Of a stretch of DNA of 64,000 nt, positions 1 through 8,382 are shown piece after piece. How positions within the stretch are numbered: position 1 is the first letter of the stretch; every line of letters starts with the position of its first letter. The notes beneath the pieces are model-generated. The model was given only the letters and a program-made list of their open reading frames with translations. It searched no databases and had not been told where the DNA came from. Both the position numbers and the translations under genes were made by a program. This DNA is from Lactobacillus apis (GTDB lineage: Bacteria > Bacillota > Bacilli > Lactobacillales > Lactobacillaceae), in contig NZ_PDKP01000001.1 of NCBI RefSeq assembly GCF_002837055.1, forward strand, positions 483,285-547,284, given 5' to 3'.

Positions 1-579
1 ACCAACCGCTTTGTTCATTCCTTTAGTTGACATGTCAATAGAGGTAGATGAACCAGAGACAAAGCCAATTTGCGGATAATCGCGTTGAAGTTTACTTAGT
101 AACTTTGGCATTCTGTCTTCTGGAACATCTAATGTTACCTTGAAAATCTGATCGTCTAAATGGTTAAAGTCCTCGACAATACGCAGCTTTTGGTAGTACT
201 TTTTAAGCTCTTCTGCATAGCGCTGACCATCTTTTTCTAAAACATATGCACTTGCAAGACCAGAAACAGTGACCTTTTCATCTGAGTATGTCTGAACAAT
301 TTCCAAAATGGTTTGAAAATCTTCATCGGATAAGCTGTCAACATGAAGAACTTGTCTTCCCTTAGCAACCAGTGCCCCATTTTCTGCAATAAAATACATT
401 TGCTGAGCTGTTTTAGGAAAACGAGAATAAATATTCTCATATTGATTTCCACTGGCAATTACAAACTTAATTCCCTGTTCCTGCATTAAAGCAAACTCGC
501 GCAAAAATAGTTCTTCATCATAGGTTTTTTCATCGGTTAACCATGTACCGTCCATATCAGTGGCAATTAATTTAATCAT
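1..579 (-). CDS. HAD-superfamily (Cof-type) sugar/nucleotide phosphatase, 3' end beyond the window
   Basis: The 193 codons present begin MIKLIATDMDGT, the HAD motif I (DxDGT) with Asp8 as nucleophile and Asp10 as general acid. Motif II follows as VIASGNQ. The middle of the protein has the mixed alpha/beta cap expected of Cof-type HADs, which dephosphorylate sugar phosphates, FMN or pyridoxal phosphate. The C-terminal motif III/IV part, with the metal-binding Asp pair, lies past the left edge, so the substrate cannot be judged. The ATG at 577-579 is the first in frame. Its stop-side neighbour is the RNA methyltransferase gene just upstream, transcribed the same way with a short gap. Confidence 0.85.
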   Translation of the reverse strand, partial: MIKLIATDMDGTWLTDEKTYDEELFLREFALMQEQGIKFVIASGNQYENIYSRFPKTAQQMYFIAENGALVAKGRQVLHVDSLSDEDFQTILEIVQTYSDEKVTVSGLASAYVLEKDGQRYAEELKKYYQKLRIVEDFNHLDDQIFKVTLDVPEDRMPKLLSKLQRDYPQIGFVSGSSTSIDMSTKGMNKAVG

Positions 580-598
580 CTTTAATAGTTACTTTCTT

Positions 599-1969
599 TT
601 ACTTTCGTAATCCCTTTGGATAAAAATTCTTTAAAACATTATTAGTTATTTTACCAAAACTGAACACGCAACTTTGGCAACTAACTAGCACAAAACCGTG
701 TAAAGCTGATTCTAGGCGAATAGTTTCACCATGAATATACTTAGCATAATCTTCTTTAGTTAAATTTACTACCTGTTTTTGTTTTCTTTGTCCTAATACC
801 AGCGCTAATTGATGACTCGGTTCAAAGCGCTTTTTCTTTAAAATTCCTAGCTCTAATCCGTTACTAATAATTTTAAAATGCATGTTGTCAGCCTCGATTG
901 CAGGAAGATAAACATGATTTTGACTTACTAAACAAGATGCTGACCAGTTAGCAAGTTCTAAGGGTAAATTAAATGGTTTTAAAACTTCTGCAACTAATGC
1001 ATTTTCTGACCTCGCCAATTTGGCTTTGTTTTGATGAGCTTTTCGCTTTTTAACTTTTGTATTAGTACTTTTTTCTCGTTCAGCTAATTGTAATTTGGCA
1101 ACATACTGCCCTTCACCTAAATTATCGTTTGGCCAAAAGCGTAATGTCTCCTTTATAGCAGGATCATTATTGGCCCAGTCAGGACGTCCTGATTCAACAG
1201 CAGATGTACTTACGTTGATTGGGAGAATTTTAAAGCCAAATTGCTCAACTAACCAGGATACGATTTCTTCATCCTCTTCTGGCGAAAAAGTACAAGTTGA
1301 GTAAACCAATTCGCCACCAGGCTTAAGCATTTTTACTGCTTCGGTCAAAATATCCTGTTGTCTTTTTTGGCAAGTCATAACATAGTCTTGTGACCAATAA
1401 GAAATTGCTTCAGGACTTTTTCGAAACATCCCTTCCCCACTACACGGGGCATCGACAATGATTTTATCGAAAAAACGGGTAAATGACTGAACTAACTTTT
1501 CTGGGCTTGCAGAAGTTATTAGTGCATTAATTACACCCCAGCGCTCTAGGTTTTCTCTTAGGGCTTTGACGCGGGTGTTAGAAATTTCATTTGCAACAAG
1601 TAGTCCTTTACCCTTCAGCTGTTCAGCGATAAATGTGCTTTTCCCTCTAGGAGCAGCACATAAATCGAGTACTATATCTCCGGGGTGGATATCAGCAATC
1701 ATGGCAGGAAACATTGCTGCAGGGTCTTGAGAATAGACTAAGCCACTGATAGCTTCCGGGTCTTGACCATTAATCTGACCGTAGTATGCATTTTTAAGTC
1801 CAGGAATCGGTTGATCAAGAGAATAAGAGACTTCTCGCTGCCCTTTTAAAGTATTGATTCTAAATGCCTTTTTGGCGGGTTGGTTCATTGCATCAAATAA
1901 TTCTTGTGCTTGCTTTTGACCAAGTAATTTTTGATATTTAGAAATAAATTCAGTTGGTAAATTAAGCAT
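599..1969 (-). CDS. RsmF/YebU-like 16S rRNA (cytosine-C5)-methyltransferase
   Basis: SAM-dependent RNA m5C methyltransferase of the NOL1/NOP2/Sun family. Visible are the SAM site DLCAAPRGKS, the motif IV cysteine in VDAPCSGEGMFRKSPEA and the catalytic cysteine in YSTCTFSPEEDEE. The C-terminal third, after a Lys-rich linker, matches the RsmF-type RNA-binding tail. I chose the ATG at 1967-1969 (MLNLPTEF), preceded by AAAGGA; the 18 codons further upstream lie inside the previous gene. The gene overlaps that gene's stop by 8 bases, so it is probably translationally coupled to it. Odd point: the usual AAPGGK motif reads AAPRGK here. RsmB-like activity is less likely because no NusB-like domain is present. 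Confidence 0.88.
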   Translation of the reverse strand: MLNLPTEFISKYQKLLGQKQAQELFDAMNQPAKKAFRINTLKGQREVSYSLDQPIPGLKNAYYGQINGQDPEAISGLVYSQDPAAMFPAMIADIHPGDIVLDLCAAPRGKSTFIAEQLKGKGLLVANEISNTRVKALRENLERWGVINALITSASPEKLVQSFTRFFDKIIVDAPCSGEGMFRKSPEAISYWSQDYVMTCQKRQQDILTEAVKMLKPGGELVYSTCTFSPEEDEEIVSWLVEQFGFKILPINVSTSAVESGRPDWANNDPAIKETLRFWPNDNLGEGQYVAKLQLAEREKSTNTKVKKRKAHQNKAKLARSENALVAEVLKPFNLPLELANWSASCLVSQNHVYLPAIEADNMHFKIISNGLELGILKKKRFEPSHQLALVLGQRKQKQVVNLTKEDYAKYIHGETIRLESALHGFVLVSCQSCVFSFGKITNNVLKNFYPKGLRK

Positions 1970-2927
1970 GTGTGTTTTCCTTTCGCCAACATAAAAAGAT
2001 GAAGAAGCTATAAACAAGCGCAACTACGCCCCAACTGCCCAAAAGAAGCATTAAAAGGTGCTCTCGATTTGAATAAAAAGCACGCCAGCAAAGGAAGAAA
2101 TATGCTCCAAGTGATAATAATAGCTCTACTAATATTATTCTAAAGCCATGATTGGCAAGCCAATTGCGTAATAAACTACCTTTTAAGTGAGTCGCCTTAA
2201 CGGTTTGCCAATCCAAGTAAGCCAAGATGATGTTAGCAATAGTGGCCACAAAGACTAGCAAAATGATGAATAAAAATTCTTTAATTACGGAAAGCTGACG
2301 CTTCTGATGCTTTCTTACAAATACTGGTGTTTTAACTTTAACATGATAATGACGGGCAATTTTTCTAATTACCTTATTAGAGCTATCAATAATGATGGTA
2401 TAGTCTTTAAGCTTGAATTTACCTGTTGGCTGCTTGGTACCGGTTGTTAGATAATAGCCATTTTGTTTCATCCGGCGATAGTGCTTCAGGGTACCAATCA
2501 CAGAATAATAAGTATTATTTAAATTAATGTACTCATTATTTTGTGTTTTTAATGTTGGAACCTTAGCATTTAAGCCTAAAACTCCAAATGAAACACGTCC
2601 CTTAAAGTCATCTGAAGTAAAATATCGTCCAGATTCCGTTGGTAATGTCAAAACATCATGATTAGACCAAACTAATGTCTGATTGTCCTTTCTTTTACTC
2701 GTTAAGTGAAGTTGGATTTTATTTTGGGGAAAGGTTTTTTCTAGATACTTTAAAAAGTCGCTAACACTTTGGTTATTTTTGATTTCAAAGCTGCGCGTGT
2801 TGTTGCTCAAACCATAAGCCTCAAGTAGTTGGTTAGCTTCTTGGGACTGGACGTTTGAAAGCATTGTACCCGTACCGAGTAATGTTAAAAAAATAATTAA
2901 TAGTAAGAGGATTTTTTTAGATCTCAT
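1962..2927 (-). CDS. Membrane protein with MacB/FtsX-like topology, function unknown
   Basis: 321 residues. There is one N-terminal membrane segment (about residues 5-23), an exported domain of about 190 residues, then three hydrophobic segments (about 218-240, 262-281 and 293-313). This one-plus-three layout is that of FtsX/MacB-type mechanotransmission permeases, but no ATPase gene lies beside it. The exported part ends with a basic stretch (KKI...KRQLSVIKEF) entering TM2. It overlaps the methyltransferase-like gene upstream by 11 bases and the RNA methyltransferase downstream by 8, so the three form a tight unit. I do not recognise a named family; ABC permease remnant or orphan FtsX-like protein are the best guesses. 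Confidence 0.75.
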   Translation of the reverse strand: MRSKKILLLLIIFLTLLGTGTMLSNVQSQEANQLLEAYGLSNNTRSFEIKNNQSVSDFLKYLEKTFPQNKIQLHLTSKRKDNQTLVWSNHDVLTLPTESGRYFTSDDFKGRVSFGVLGLNAKVPTLKTQNNEYINLNNTYYSVIGTLKHYRRMKQNGYYLTTGTKQPTGKFKLKDYTIIIDSSNKVIRKIARHYHVKVKTPVFVRKHQKRQLSVIKEFLFIILLVFVATIANIILAYLDWQTVKATHLKGSLLRNWLANHGFRIILVELLLSLGAYFFLCWRAFYSNREHLLMLLLGSWGVVALVYSFFIFLCWRKENTHA

Positions 2928-3669
2928 GTTTTATCTCAAATATTTGTTCTTCAATAAAATCAAAGCTTGTAAATGAATGATTAATTGCCTGTAATTCTGA
3001 CGAATGAGTGAAATGGATTTGGTGCCAAAAAGTAGCAGAATTAGTTACACCATTTTTTTCACCAATAAATAGCAAACGACTAGATGGATTGTATTTTTGC
3101 CAAGCTTCTATCGCGCTTAAATCACTTTCATCAAAATTAGGTGCCCATGCACAAATAACTAGTTGGACTTCAGGAAACGCTCGAATTGCCTCAGGTGCAG
3201 ATAAATTCAATACCTTTGTAGCCTGCTTGCTTCCAGTTCTTGAAGTTTTTGACCATTCTAATGAGTCTGTTGCAATTGTCTTTAAACCTACTTCAGTTAA
3301 AGCTTTAGACCAATATGCATTTCCTGCCATAATTTCTAAAACGGAGCTAATTTTAAACTGCTCCTTAATTAGTTTGGCAGTTTCCAAATTTGGCAATGAC
3401 CAAACACCGTAATTGATTGATAGGTACTGCCTCATGCTATTAAGAAGCTGATTAGTAACTTTTATATTGCCCTTCTGCTGCCTTGACATACAACTTTCAA
3501 GCTTTTCAACTTCATTTGGATAAAAACCAAGTCGTCTAGGAGCAGTCGGTAAGATTTTCTTTTCTTTCATGTAGCGGTCAATTTGATTAACCTCTTTAAT
3601 TTGGTCATGAATTAGTGGGTTATCAAGCTGAGCATCTAATTGATTAATTTTCTTTAAATAATCTGTCAT
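2917..3669 (-). CDS. SAM-dependent methyltransferase-like protein
   Basis: 250 residues. The helical N-terminal third is followed by a Rossmann-type core beginning SSVLEIMAGNAYWSKAL, where the EIMAGN segment replaces the usual ExGxGxG SAM loop. ATDSLEW at the end of the next strand supplies the acidic ribose-binding position, and LVICAWAP fits strand 4. Substrate unknown. It is the first gene of a three-gene unit with the FtsX-like membrane protein and the RsmF-like methyltransferase, with stop/start overlap. Its own start is the ATG at 3667-3669, and it is divergent from lepB across an 83-base spacer. Confidence 0.7.
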   Translation of the reverse strand: MTDYLKKINQLDAQLDNPLIHDQIKEVNQIDRYMKEKKILPTAPRRLGFYPNEVEKLESCMSRQQKGNIKVTNQLLNSMRQYLSINYGVWSLPNLETAKLIKEQFKISSVLEIMAGNAYWSKALTEVGLKTIATDSLEWSKTSRTGSKQATKVLNLSAPEAIRAFPEVQLVICAWAPNFDESDLSAIEAWQKYNPSSRLLFIGEKNGVTNSATFWHQIHFTHSSELQAINHSFTSFDFIEEQIFEIKHEI

Positions 3670-3716
3670 TTCTAATACCTACAATGATTTTACCATTCAT
3701 GTGACTAGATTTCAGT

Positions 3717-3722
3717 TATAAT
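3717..3722 (+). promoter_or_regulatory. lepB promoter -10 hexamer TATAAT
   Basis: Perfect TATAAT 30 bases ahead of the lepB ATG. No convincing -35 stands 16-18 bases upstream (ACCATTC region), so only the -10 is called. AAAGGAG follows at about 3740 as ribosome site. Confidence 0.5.
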
Positions 3723-3752
3723 AAAAGGTAACTGAATAAAGGAGAATATTTT

Positions 3753-4331
3753 ATGGCAAAAAATGTAACAAAAAAGCAAGATAACGAAGAAGAAAGTCTT
3801 GGAAAATTCATCCTAGACGTTGTCATAATGATGGTGGTAATTCTTGGTGCTTTCTATCTTGTCTTCCACTTCGTTCTTTCAAATGATGAAGTTTCTGGTC
3901 CATCAATGCAGCCAACTTTTGAAGATAAAGATCGCTTGATTTCGGTACGGAACTTTACGCCTAAACGTAACGATGTGGTAGTTTTATTAGCTCCTAAGGC
4001 CGCAAACGACACTCCTGGAGCAATGTATATTAAGCGTGTTATTGGTTTGCCGGGTGATAAAATCGTTTCTAAAAACGACAAAATGTATATTAATGGCAAG
4101 AGACTAGCTGAACCATACCTTAATAACAAGTACAAAAAAGCGGACAATGATGCTGGACATACATACACCACTAATTTTACTTATAAAGTGCCTAAAGGCT
4201 ATTATTGGGTAATGGGTGATCATCGTGATATCTCAAAAGACTCCCACATTTTTGGACCTGTAAAAAGAGAAAATCTAGTCGGCAAAGTTACCTTTAGATA
4301 TTGGCCTTTTAATAAAATTCAAGGATTTTAG
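3753..4331 (+). CDS. lepB: Signal peptidase I
   Basis: Cleaves signal peptides of Sec substrates at the outer membrane face. One N-terminal transmembrane segment (about residues 20-43) is followed by the catalytic Ser box GPSMQPTF, the Lys general base in YIKRVIGLPGD and the late box GDHRDISKDSHIFG (family: GDNR-NS-DSR-FG). The length of 192 residues is normal for a Gram-positive type I enzyme. The ATG at 3753 has AAAGGAG 10 bases ahead. A small gene follows on the same strand, and both end at a strong terminator at 4601-4643. Confidence 0.95.
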   Translation: MAKNVTKKQDNEEESLGKFILDVVIMMVVILGAFYLVFHFVLSNDEVSGPSMQPTFEDKDRLISVRNFTPKRNDVVVLLAPKAANDTPGAMYIKRVIGLPGDKIVSKNDKMYINGKRLAEPYLNNKYKKADNDAGHTYTTNFTYKVPKGYYWVMGDHRDISKDSHIFGPVKRENLVGKVTFRYWPFNKIQGF

Positions 4332-4393
4332 CAGTACTTTTCTTTGAATTCTTTGTTTTTTTGGCTAAAATAAATTGTAAAGGAGATTTTATT

Positions 4394-4585
4394 ATGAATC
4401 AGCAAATAGAAGAATTATCCGATGCAATTATTACTTACCAGACAGAACATCATACGACAGATACAGATTTAGCATTTGCTAGTCACCTATCGGTAGAGAA
4501 AATTCATGCAATGAAGGCTGGTAAAGGTGAATTCACTCCTGAAGAAATCAATCAACTGTATGACTTTCTCGCTACCAAGCGTTAA
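4394..4585 (+). CDS. Small helical protein (63 aa), possibly HTH-like, function unknown
   Basis: Starts MNQQIEELSDAI at 4394 behind AAAGGAG with 8-base spacing; the longer reading from 4361 runs through the ribosome site and is not favoured. The sequence reads as four to five short helices with TDTDLAFASHLSVEKIHAMKAG resembling a compact DNA-binding or XRE-like helix-turn-helix. I recall similar small conserved proteins next to lepB in lactobacilli, but no function is known to me. It may be cotranscribed with lepB (62-base gap). Confidence 0.75.
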   Translation: MNQQIEELSDAIITYQTEHHTTDTDLAFASHLSVEKIHAMKAGKGEFTPEEINQLYDFLATKR

Positions 4586-4600
4586 GTTAAAAATAAACAT

Positions 4601-4643
4601 AAAGAAAAATGGCCTCAAGTTTTGCTTGGGGTCATTTTTCTTT
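4601..4643. terminator. Bidirectional terminator between lepB unit and ABC permease
   Basis: A long near-perfect hairpin, AAAGAAAAATGGCCTCAAG against CTTGGGGTCATTTTTCTTT with a TTTTG loop. The A-rich and T-rich outer arms give a U-tract in either direction. It serves the lepB unit and the convergent ABC genes. Confidence 0.85.
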
Positions 4644-4660
4644 GTTTGAAGAGAAGCACA

Positions 4661-5542
4661 CTATTTCTTTTCCCTTGCTTCGAAAAAGTAATTAAATATC
4701 AAAGTATTAGCTATCAATAAAAAGATATCAAAGACCAACATGATAATAAGTGAAATACCAAAGTTTACATACCTATCATTATACTCCCGATATCCTCCAA
4801 AAATACCCAAAACACTACTGAATACAAAGTCGATTGGGAAGGCGATAAGTGACGCTAAGAAGTTATTAGCACTAAAGGCAACCCAACAAGCAACAACTAT
4901 GACTATGATAAAAATGACTCTGAGAAAAGCTTGACCGCTTGTAGTGGGTAAAAATTCTAAAATTGCACGACTTGAAAAGTTTAAAAAATCAACTACAAAA
5001 AAGACAAAAAGAGTAATTAAAATCAATAGTAATATAGAGCCCCAAATTTTGAAAGCTCGTTCATTGAATAATTGAGACATTGCATTTGAAGGACTGGAGA
5101 AACCTGTAATCACGTTCTTTTTGAAACGACTATCCGTTAGTACCGACATCCCGAATAAAAGCAAAAGTCCAATTACGTCTAAGATTCCGAGATAAACAAT
5201 TGAGACAAATGAACTAAGCGTATTATCAAGGTAAAGATTGGTACTGCTCATTGGAATTAGCCGCCAGGTTTGACTGCGGTTTACCCTTTGAGCAAATATT
5301 GCTATCAAGCAAACAGCAATAAATCCAAAAGCAAGAACAAGAAAGAAGAAAGATGTCATCCAGTTGGTTATGAAATTAAAATCATTTACATAAGTATTAC
5401 GGATAAAGTGATTATTTTCAAATTTATACAGAGAAAAAAAGGTTATTGCCATTGAAGTTAGAATCTGAAAAAGCATTAAGGTGTTAAGCTTCTTAGTTTT
5501 TAATTTGAATAGTTCAGTAAAGCAGCAATTAAAAAGTGACAT
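4661..5542 (-). CDS. ABC transporter permease (copy 1), YtrC/D-like
   Basis: 293 residues with about six to seven hydrophobic segments. It begins with a cytosolic stretch (MSLFNCCFTELFKLKTKKLN), as in ABC-2 type permeases of GntR-linked export systems. Its start overlaps the stop of the ATPase gene upstream by one base (TAATG), so the two are coupled. The companion pair at 6475-8000 has the same junction. Shared phrases such as FLNFSSRAI-FLP and the SxxYLDN segment show it is a paralogue of the second permease. The transported substrate is unknown; peptide or antibiotic stress is typical for this family. Confidence 0.85.
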   Translation of the reverse strand: MSLFNCCFTELFKLKTKKLNTLMLFQILTSMAITFFSLYKFENNHFIRNTYVNDFNFITNWMTSFFFLVLAFGFIAVCLIAIFAQRVNRSQTWRLIPMSSTNLYLDNTLSSFVSIVYLGILDVIGLLLLFGMSVLTDSRFKKNVITGFSSPSNAMSQLFNERAFKIWGSILLLILITLFVFFVVDFLNFSSRAILEFLPTTSGQAFLRVIFIIVIVVACWVAFSANNFLASLIAFPIDFVFSSVLGIFGGYREYNDRYVNFGISLIIMLVFDIFLLIANTLIFNYFFEAREKK

Positions 5543-6246
5543 TATTCTTCTTCCTCCTGATAAAGTCCTTCATAGTATTCTTCAATGCTCTGATTTTTAG
5601 CTCTAATATCATCCGCTGATAAATGTTCATATACGGTATGATCTCTAATAATCACAACCTCATCTAGCATGGAAGAAATTTCGTTAACAAAGTGATCAGA
5701 AACTAAAATAGTAGATTCCTTAGCCTTCCATAAAATAATTGAGTTAATAATCTTTTTTCGAGCCATCGCATCAATTCCGGAAAAGGGCTCATCTAATAGA
5801 TATAAATCTACTTTACGCGAAAATGTTAGTGCAATAACTAGTTTTTCACGCATACCTTTTGACATTTCAGAAAGGCGTATCTCAGAATCAATTTTCATAA
5901 AACCACGTAGCTGTTCGAATTCATTTACATCAAAATCTTGATAAATAACTTCATAGAATTTGCTAATTTGTTCTACTTTTGTATTTTCAGAAAATCCAGA
6001 TAAATTATCAGTAAAGGATATGTGCTTTTTCCTTTCAACTTCATTATCTTCTCCTGCTACCATTACAGTGCCATGATAATTTTTAGCCATGCTATCAATA
6101 ATACGCATCAAAGTAGTTTTTCCTGCACCATTTTCTCCTAATAATGCAACAATTTTTCCTGGTCCTAATGTTAGATTGACATTATTTAAGATCGTTTTTT
6201 GATTTTTTCGATACGTCAAATCTTTGATTTCTAGTAGATTTCCCAT
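5542..6246 (-). CDS. ABC transporter ATPase (copy 1), YtrB-like
   Basis: 234 residues. Walker A is LLGENGAGKTTLM, the signature is LSEMSKGMREKL (the LSxMSKGM type seen in YtrB/BcrA-like exporters), Walker B is LYLLDEPFSGID and the switch His is in SDHF. It ends in an acidic tail (EGLYQEEEE). The ATG has AGGAG ahead. It is clearly homologous along its length to the ATPase at 7296-8000. It has its own promoter at 6395-6423 with a copy of the operator found before the repressor gene, so it is probably controlled by the GntR protein independently of read-through. Confidence 0.93.
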   Translation of the reverse strand: MGNLLEIKDLTYRKNQKTILNNVNLTLGPGKIVALLGENGAGKTTLMRIIDSMAKNYHGTVMVAGEDNEVERKKHISFTDNLSGFSENTKVEQISKFYEVIYQDFDVNEFEQLRGFMKIDSEIRLSEMSKGMREKLVIALTFSRKVDLYLLDEPFSGIDAMARKKIINSIILWKAKESTILVSDHFVNEISSMLDEVVIIRDHTVYEHLSADDIRAKNQSIEEYYEGLYQEEEE

Positions 6247-6367
6247 TAAGTTCGCTCCTAGTTCTAATACGCTTTATTAACAACTAAATCTTTTGCTTTA
6301 TACGAGTACGTTTGTCAGTCATCATACCCTGAGATAATTCAATTTGGAGATCAAATCAGCTGTTTAT

Positions 6368-6423
6368 ACTGTATTATATTTCTATTACACTATTATGATA
6401 GACTAAAAAAATCTGCCATGCAA
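6368..6423 (-). promoter_or_regulatory. Promoter with GntR operator copy 2
   Basis: Minus-strand -35 TTGCAT (6418-6423), 17-base spacer and -10 TATCAT (6395-6400). Just downstream lies the 33-base element 6368-6400, which matches the element 8383-8415 before the repressor gene at 27 of 33 positions. Both contain GTAT and ATAC-type half sites around an AT-rich centre (TAGAAAT). The -10 and -35 occupy identical places relative to the element at both loci. Confidence 0.7.
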
Positions 6424-6433
6424 TCCTTTTTAA

Positions 6434-6469
6434 CAAAAAACTACTCACTAATATTCTTATGAGTAGTTT
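6434..6469 (-). terminator. Terminator after ABC permease copy 2
   Basis: On the minus strand AACTACTCAT and its complement ATGAGTAGTT-type arm form a 10-pair stem followed by TTTTTTG. It separates the first ATPase-permease pair from the second. Confidence 0.75.
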
Positions 6470-6474
6470 GATAG

Positions 6475-7296
6475 TTATTTCTTTTCTTTTGGCTCAATAT
6501 ATTGATTGAACAAGAACAAATTAATGGCAATGAAAAGCAAGTCAAAGCAAATGAATATTGAAATTGGCTCCAATAAATCATTTGACGACGTTGATTGAAA
6601 AAAGACTGCAAATGGTGCATCAAAAATAGGCGTTAGAGCTTGGATTCCTTTGACTAATGCCCATATGAGAATGAACACTAGAAAAACGCGGATGAAGCCC
6701 AACAAAGACTTGTTTTTAATTGATCCTGGTAAAAAACTAATAATTGCTTGGCTTGAGAAGTTTAAAAAACTAAGCATTAAATAAAAGAGTAGACAAAATA
6801 AAACAAGTAAGATCAGTGACTGGATAACAACAATAAAATCTTCAACATTGAAAACAAAACTACTTTTTTCATACGATGTCATAACTTCTGAATGAAATGT
6901 GCCATCAAATTGAAAGGCCAACAAAAAACTAATACCTATACCAATGGCTTCTATACATGCAAAATATGCTAATGTTGCAATTGAAGTAAAGATATTATCC
7001 AAATAATACTTTGAATCAGAGATTGGCAATAACCGCAAAGATTGGTTTACGTTAATTGCCTCATTTTCATTACAAGTTATGCAGTATAAAGCTAATGCTG
7101 CAATAAAGGAGAAAAAGAGGACAAACATGAAAAACGATGGAAAAACCCCTAAATCTTGCCTTCCAAAATAAACATGTCCACTCGTAGTAAAACTAAGTAC
7201 AGTAATTGCTATGGCTGCAATTAATTGGACAAGCAGTACGTAGTTAGCCTTCTTAATTTTTCGTGTAAATAAAGTAGCAAAAAGCCGACCGAACAT
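6475..7296 (-). CDS. ABC transporter permease (copy 2), YtrC/D-like
   Basis: 273 residues and about six membrane segments. It starts in the TAATG overlap with the ATPase at 7296. It resembles the permease at 4661-5542 in order and in short phrases (LRLLPISDSKYYLDN, FLNFSSQAIISFLPG), so the two ATPase-permease pairs arose by tandem duplication. With the GntR repressor and the ATPase it makes a complete exporter. No substrate-binding protein is encoded, which favours export. Confidence 0.85.
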   Translation of the reverse strand: MFGRLFATLFTRKIKKANYVLLVQLIAAIAITVLSFTTSGHVYFGRQDLGVFPSFFMFVLFFSFIAALALYCITCNENEAINVNQSLRLLPISDSKYYLDNIFTSIATLAYFACIEAIGIGISFLLAFQFDGTFHSEVMTSYEKSSFVFNVEDFIVVIQSLILLVLFCLLFYLMLSFLNFSSQAIISFLPGSIKNKSLLGFIRVFLVFILIWALVKGIQALTPIFDAPFAVFFQSTSSNDLLEPISIFICFDLLFIAINLFLFNQYIEPKEKK

Positions 7297-8000
7297 TATT
7301 CGTCACCCTCTCCATATATGTTTTCATAAAATTCTTCGATGCTTTGATTATTCTCACGTATTTCTTCAGTTGATTTGTGACAGTAGATTGTTTTATCTTT
7401 TACAACAACAACTTCGTCAAGCATAGAAGCAATTTCGTTAACGAAATGATCAGAGATTAGAATAGTTGCTTCATCCGCTTTCCATAGAATAATTGAACTA
7501 ATAATTTTTTTTCGAGCCATCGCGTCAATTCCAGAGAAAGGTTCGTCGAGTAAATAGAGTTCTGCTTGACGTGAAAAAGTCAAAGCAATAATTAGCTTTT
7601 CACGCATACCCTTTGACATTTCAGACAGACGTAAGTTTTCATTTAATCTCATGAACTTTTGTAGCTGCTTAAATTTATTTTTGTCAAAATCATCATAAAG
7701 ATATTCGTAAAAATTAATTATTTTCGCAACTTTAGTACTTTCCTTAAATCCTGACAAACTGTCAGAGAAAGAAATGACCCTTTTACGGTCCGCAACAGAT
7801 TGAACTCCATCAATCGCAACCATACCGCGAAAATTCTTATTAATTCCTGCGATTATGCGCATCAATGTTGTTTTACCAGCTCCATTTTCGCCTAAAAGAG
7901 CAACAATTTTGCCATGCTTTAAGTTTAAATTGATATCTTTAAGAATTACTTTTAGGTTCTTTCTATATGTTAAATTTTCAATTTCTAAGAGATTGCTCAT
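7296..8000 (-). CDS. ABC transporter ATPase (copy 2), YtrB-like
   Basis: 234 residues, the same length as its paralogue. Walker A is GENGAGKTTLMRI, the signature is LSEMSKGMREKL, Walker B is LYLLDEPFSGID, and the tail is acidic. The ATG lies 11 bases after the repressor stop with GGGG-type ribosome site. It is the second gene of the repressor-led operon. It probably pairs with the permease at 6475-7296, although heteromeric assembly with the other pair is possible since the ATPases are so alike. Confidence 0.93.
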   Translation of the reverse strand: MSNLLEIENLTYRKNLKVILKDINLNLKHGKIVALLGENGAGKTTLMRIIAGINKNFRGMVAIDGVQSVADRKRVISFSDSLSGFKESTKVAKIINFYEYLYDDFDKNKFKQLQKFMRLNENLRLSEMSKGMREKLIIALTFSRQAELYLLDEPFSGIDAMARKKIISSIILWKADEATILISDHFVNEIASMLDEVVVVKDKTIYCHKSTEEIRENNQSIEEFYENIYGEGDE

Positions 8001-8011
8001 TAACTATTCCC

Positions 8012-8365
8012 CTACTTTAAATAAGCTGATAAGATATCATGAATTTGATCATTTGACACACCCAAATCATTCATACTTTGAACAAATTTATTTAGCTCAT
8101 CATCAATCAATTCCTGTTTTGTCTTTTCAAGCAAGTCTGTATCTTCGGTAACAAAATTACCTTCTCCACGCTTAGTATACAAAATCCCCTCTACGTTCAT
8201 TTGTTGCAAAGCTCTTTGTACCGTGTTTACATTAACAGTTAATTGAACTGCTAGTTCACGTACGGAAGGAATTTTCTGCCCTGGCTTTAATTCGCCGGTT
8301 ACAATTTGACGATATAGATATTGCTTGATTTGCAGATAAATGGGAATATTATCCTTGAATTCCAC
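8012..8365 (-). CDS. GntR-family (YtrA subfamily) repressor
   Basis: 117 residues. An N-terminal winged helix-turn-helix (IPIYLQIKQYLYRQI, IPSVRELAVQLTVNVNTV) is followed by a short helical tail for dimerisation, the YtrA layout without a ligand domain. It begins with GTG at 8363-8365; the next in-frame ATG lies far inside. It heads the operon with the second ABC pair. Its own promoter carries the presumed operator immediately after the -10, so it is probably autorepressed. By family habit the inducer is cell-envelope stress. Confidence 0.9.
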   Translation of the reverse strand: MEFKDNIPIYLQIKQYLYRQIVTGELKPGQKIPSVRELAVQLTVNVNTVQRALQQMNVEGILYTKRGEGNFVTEDTDLLEKTKQELIDDELNKFVQSMNDLGVSNDQIHDILSAYLK

Positions 8366-8382
8366 AAATCCACCATCCTTTT

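Noticed and set aside
3008-3412. 134-codon open frame on the plus strand
   Set aside because: It lies antisense to the methyltransferase-like gene, with no ribosome site and no domain.
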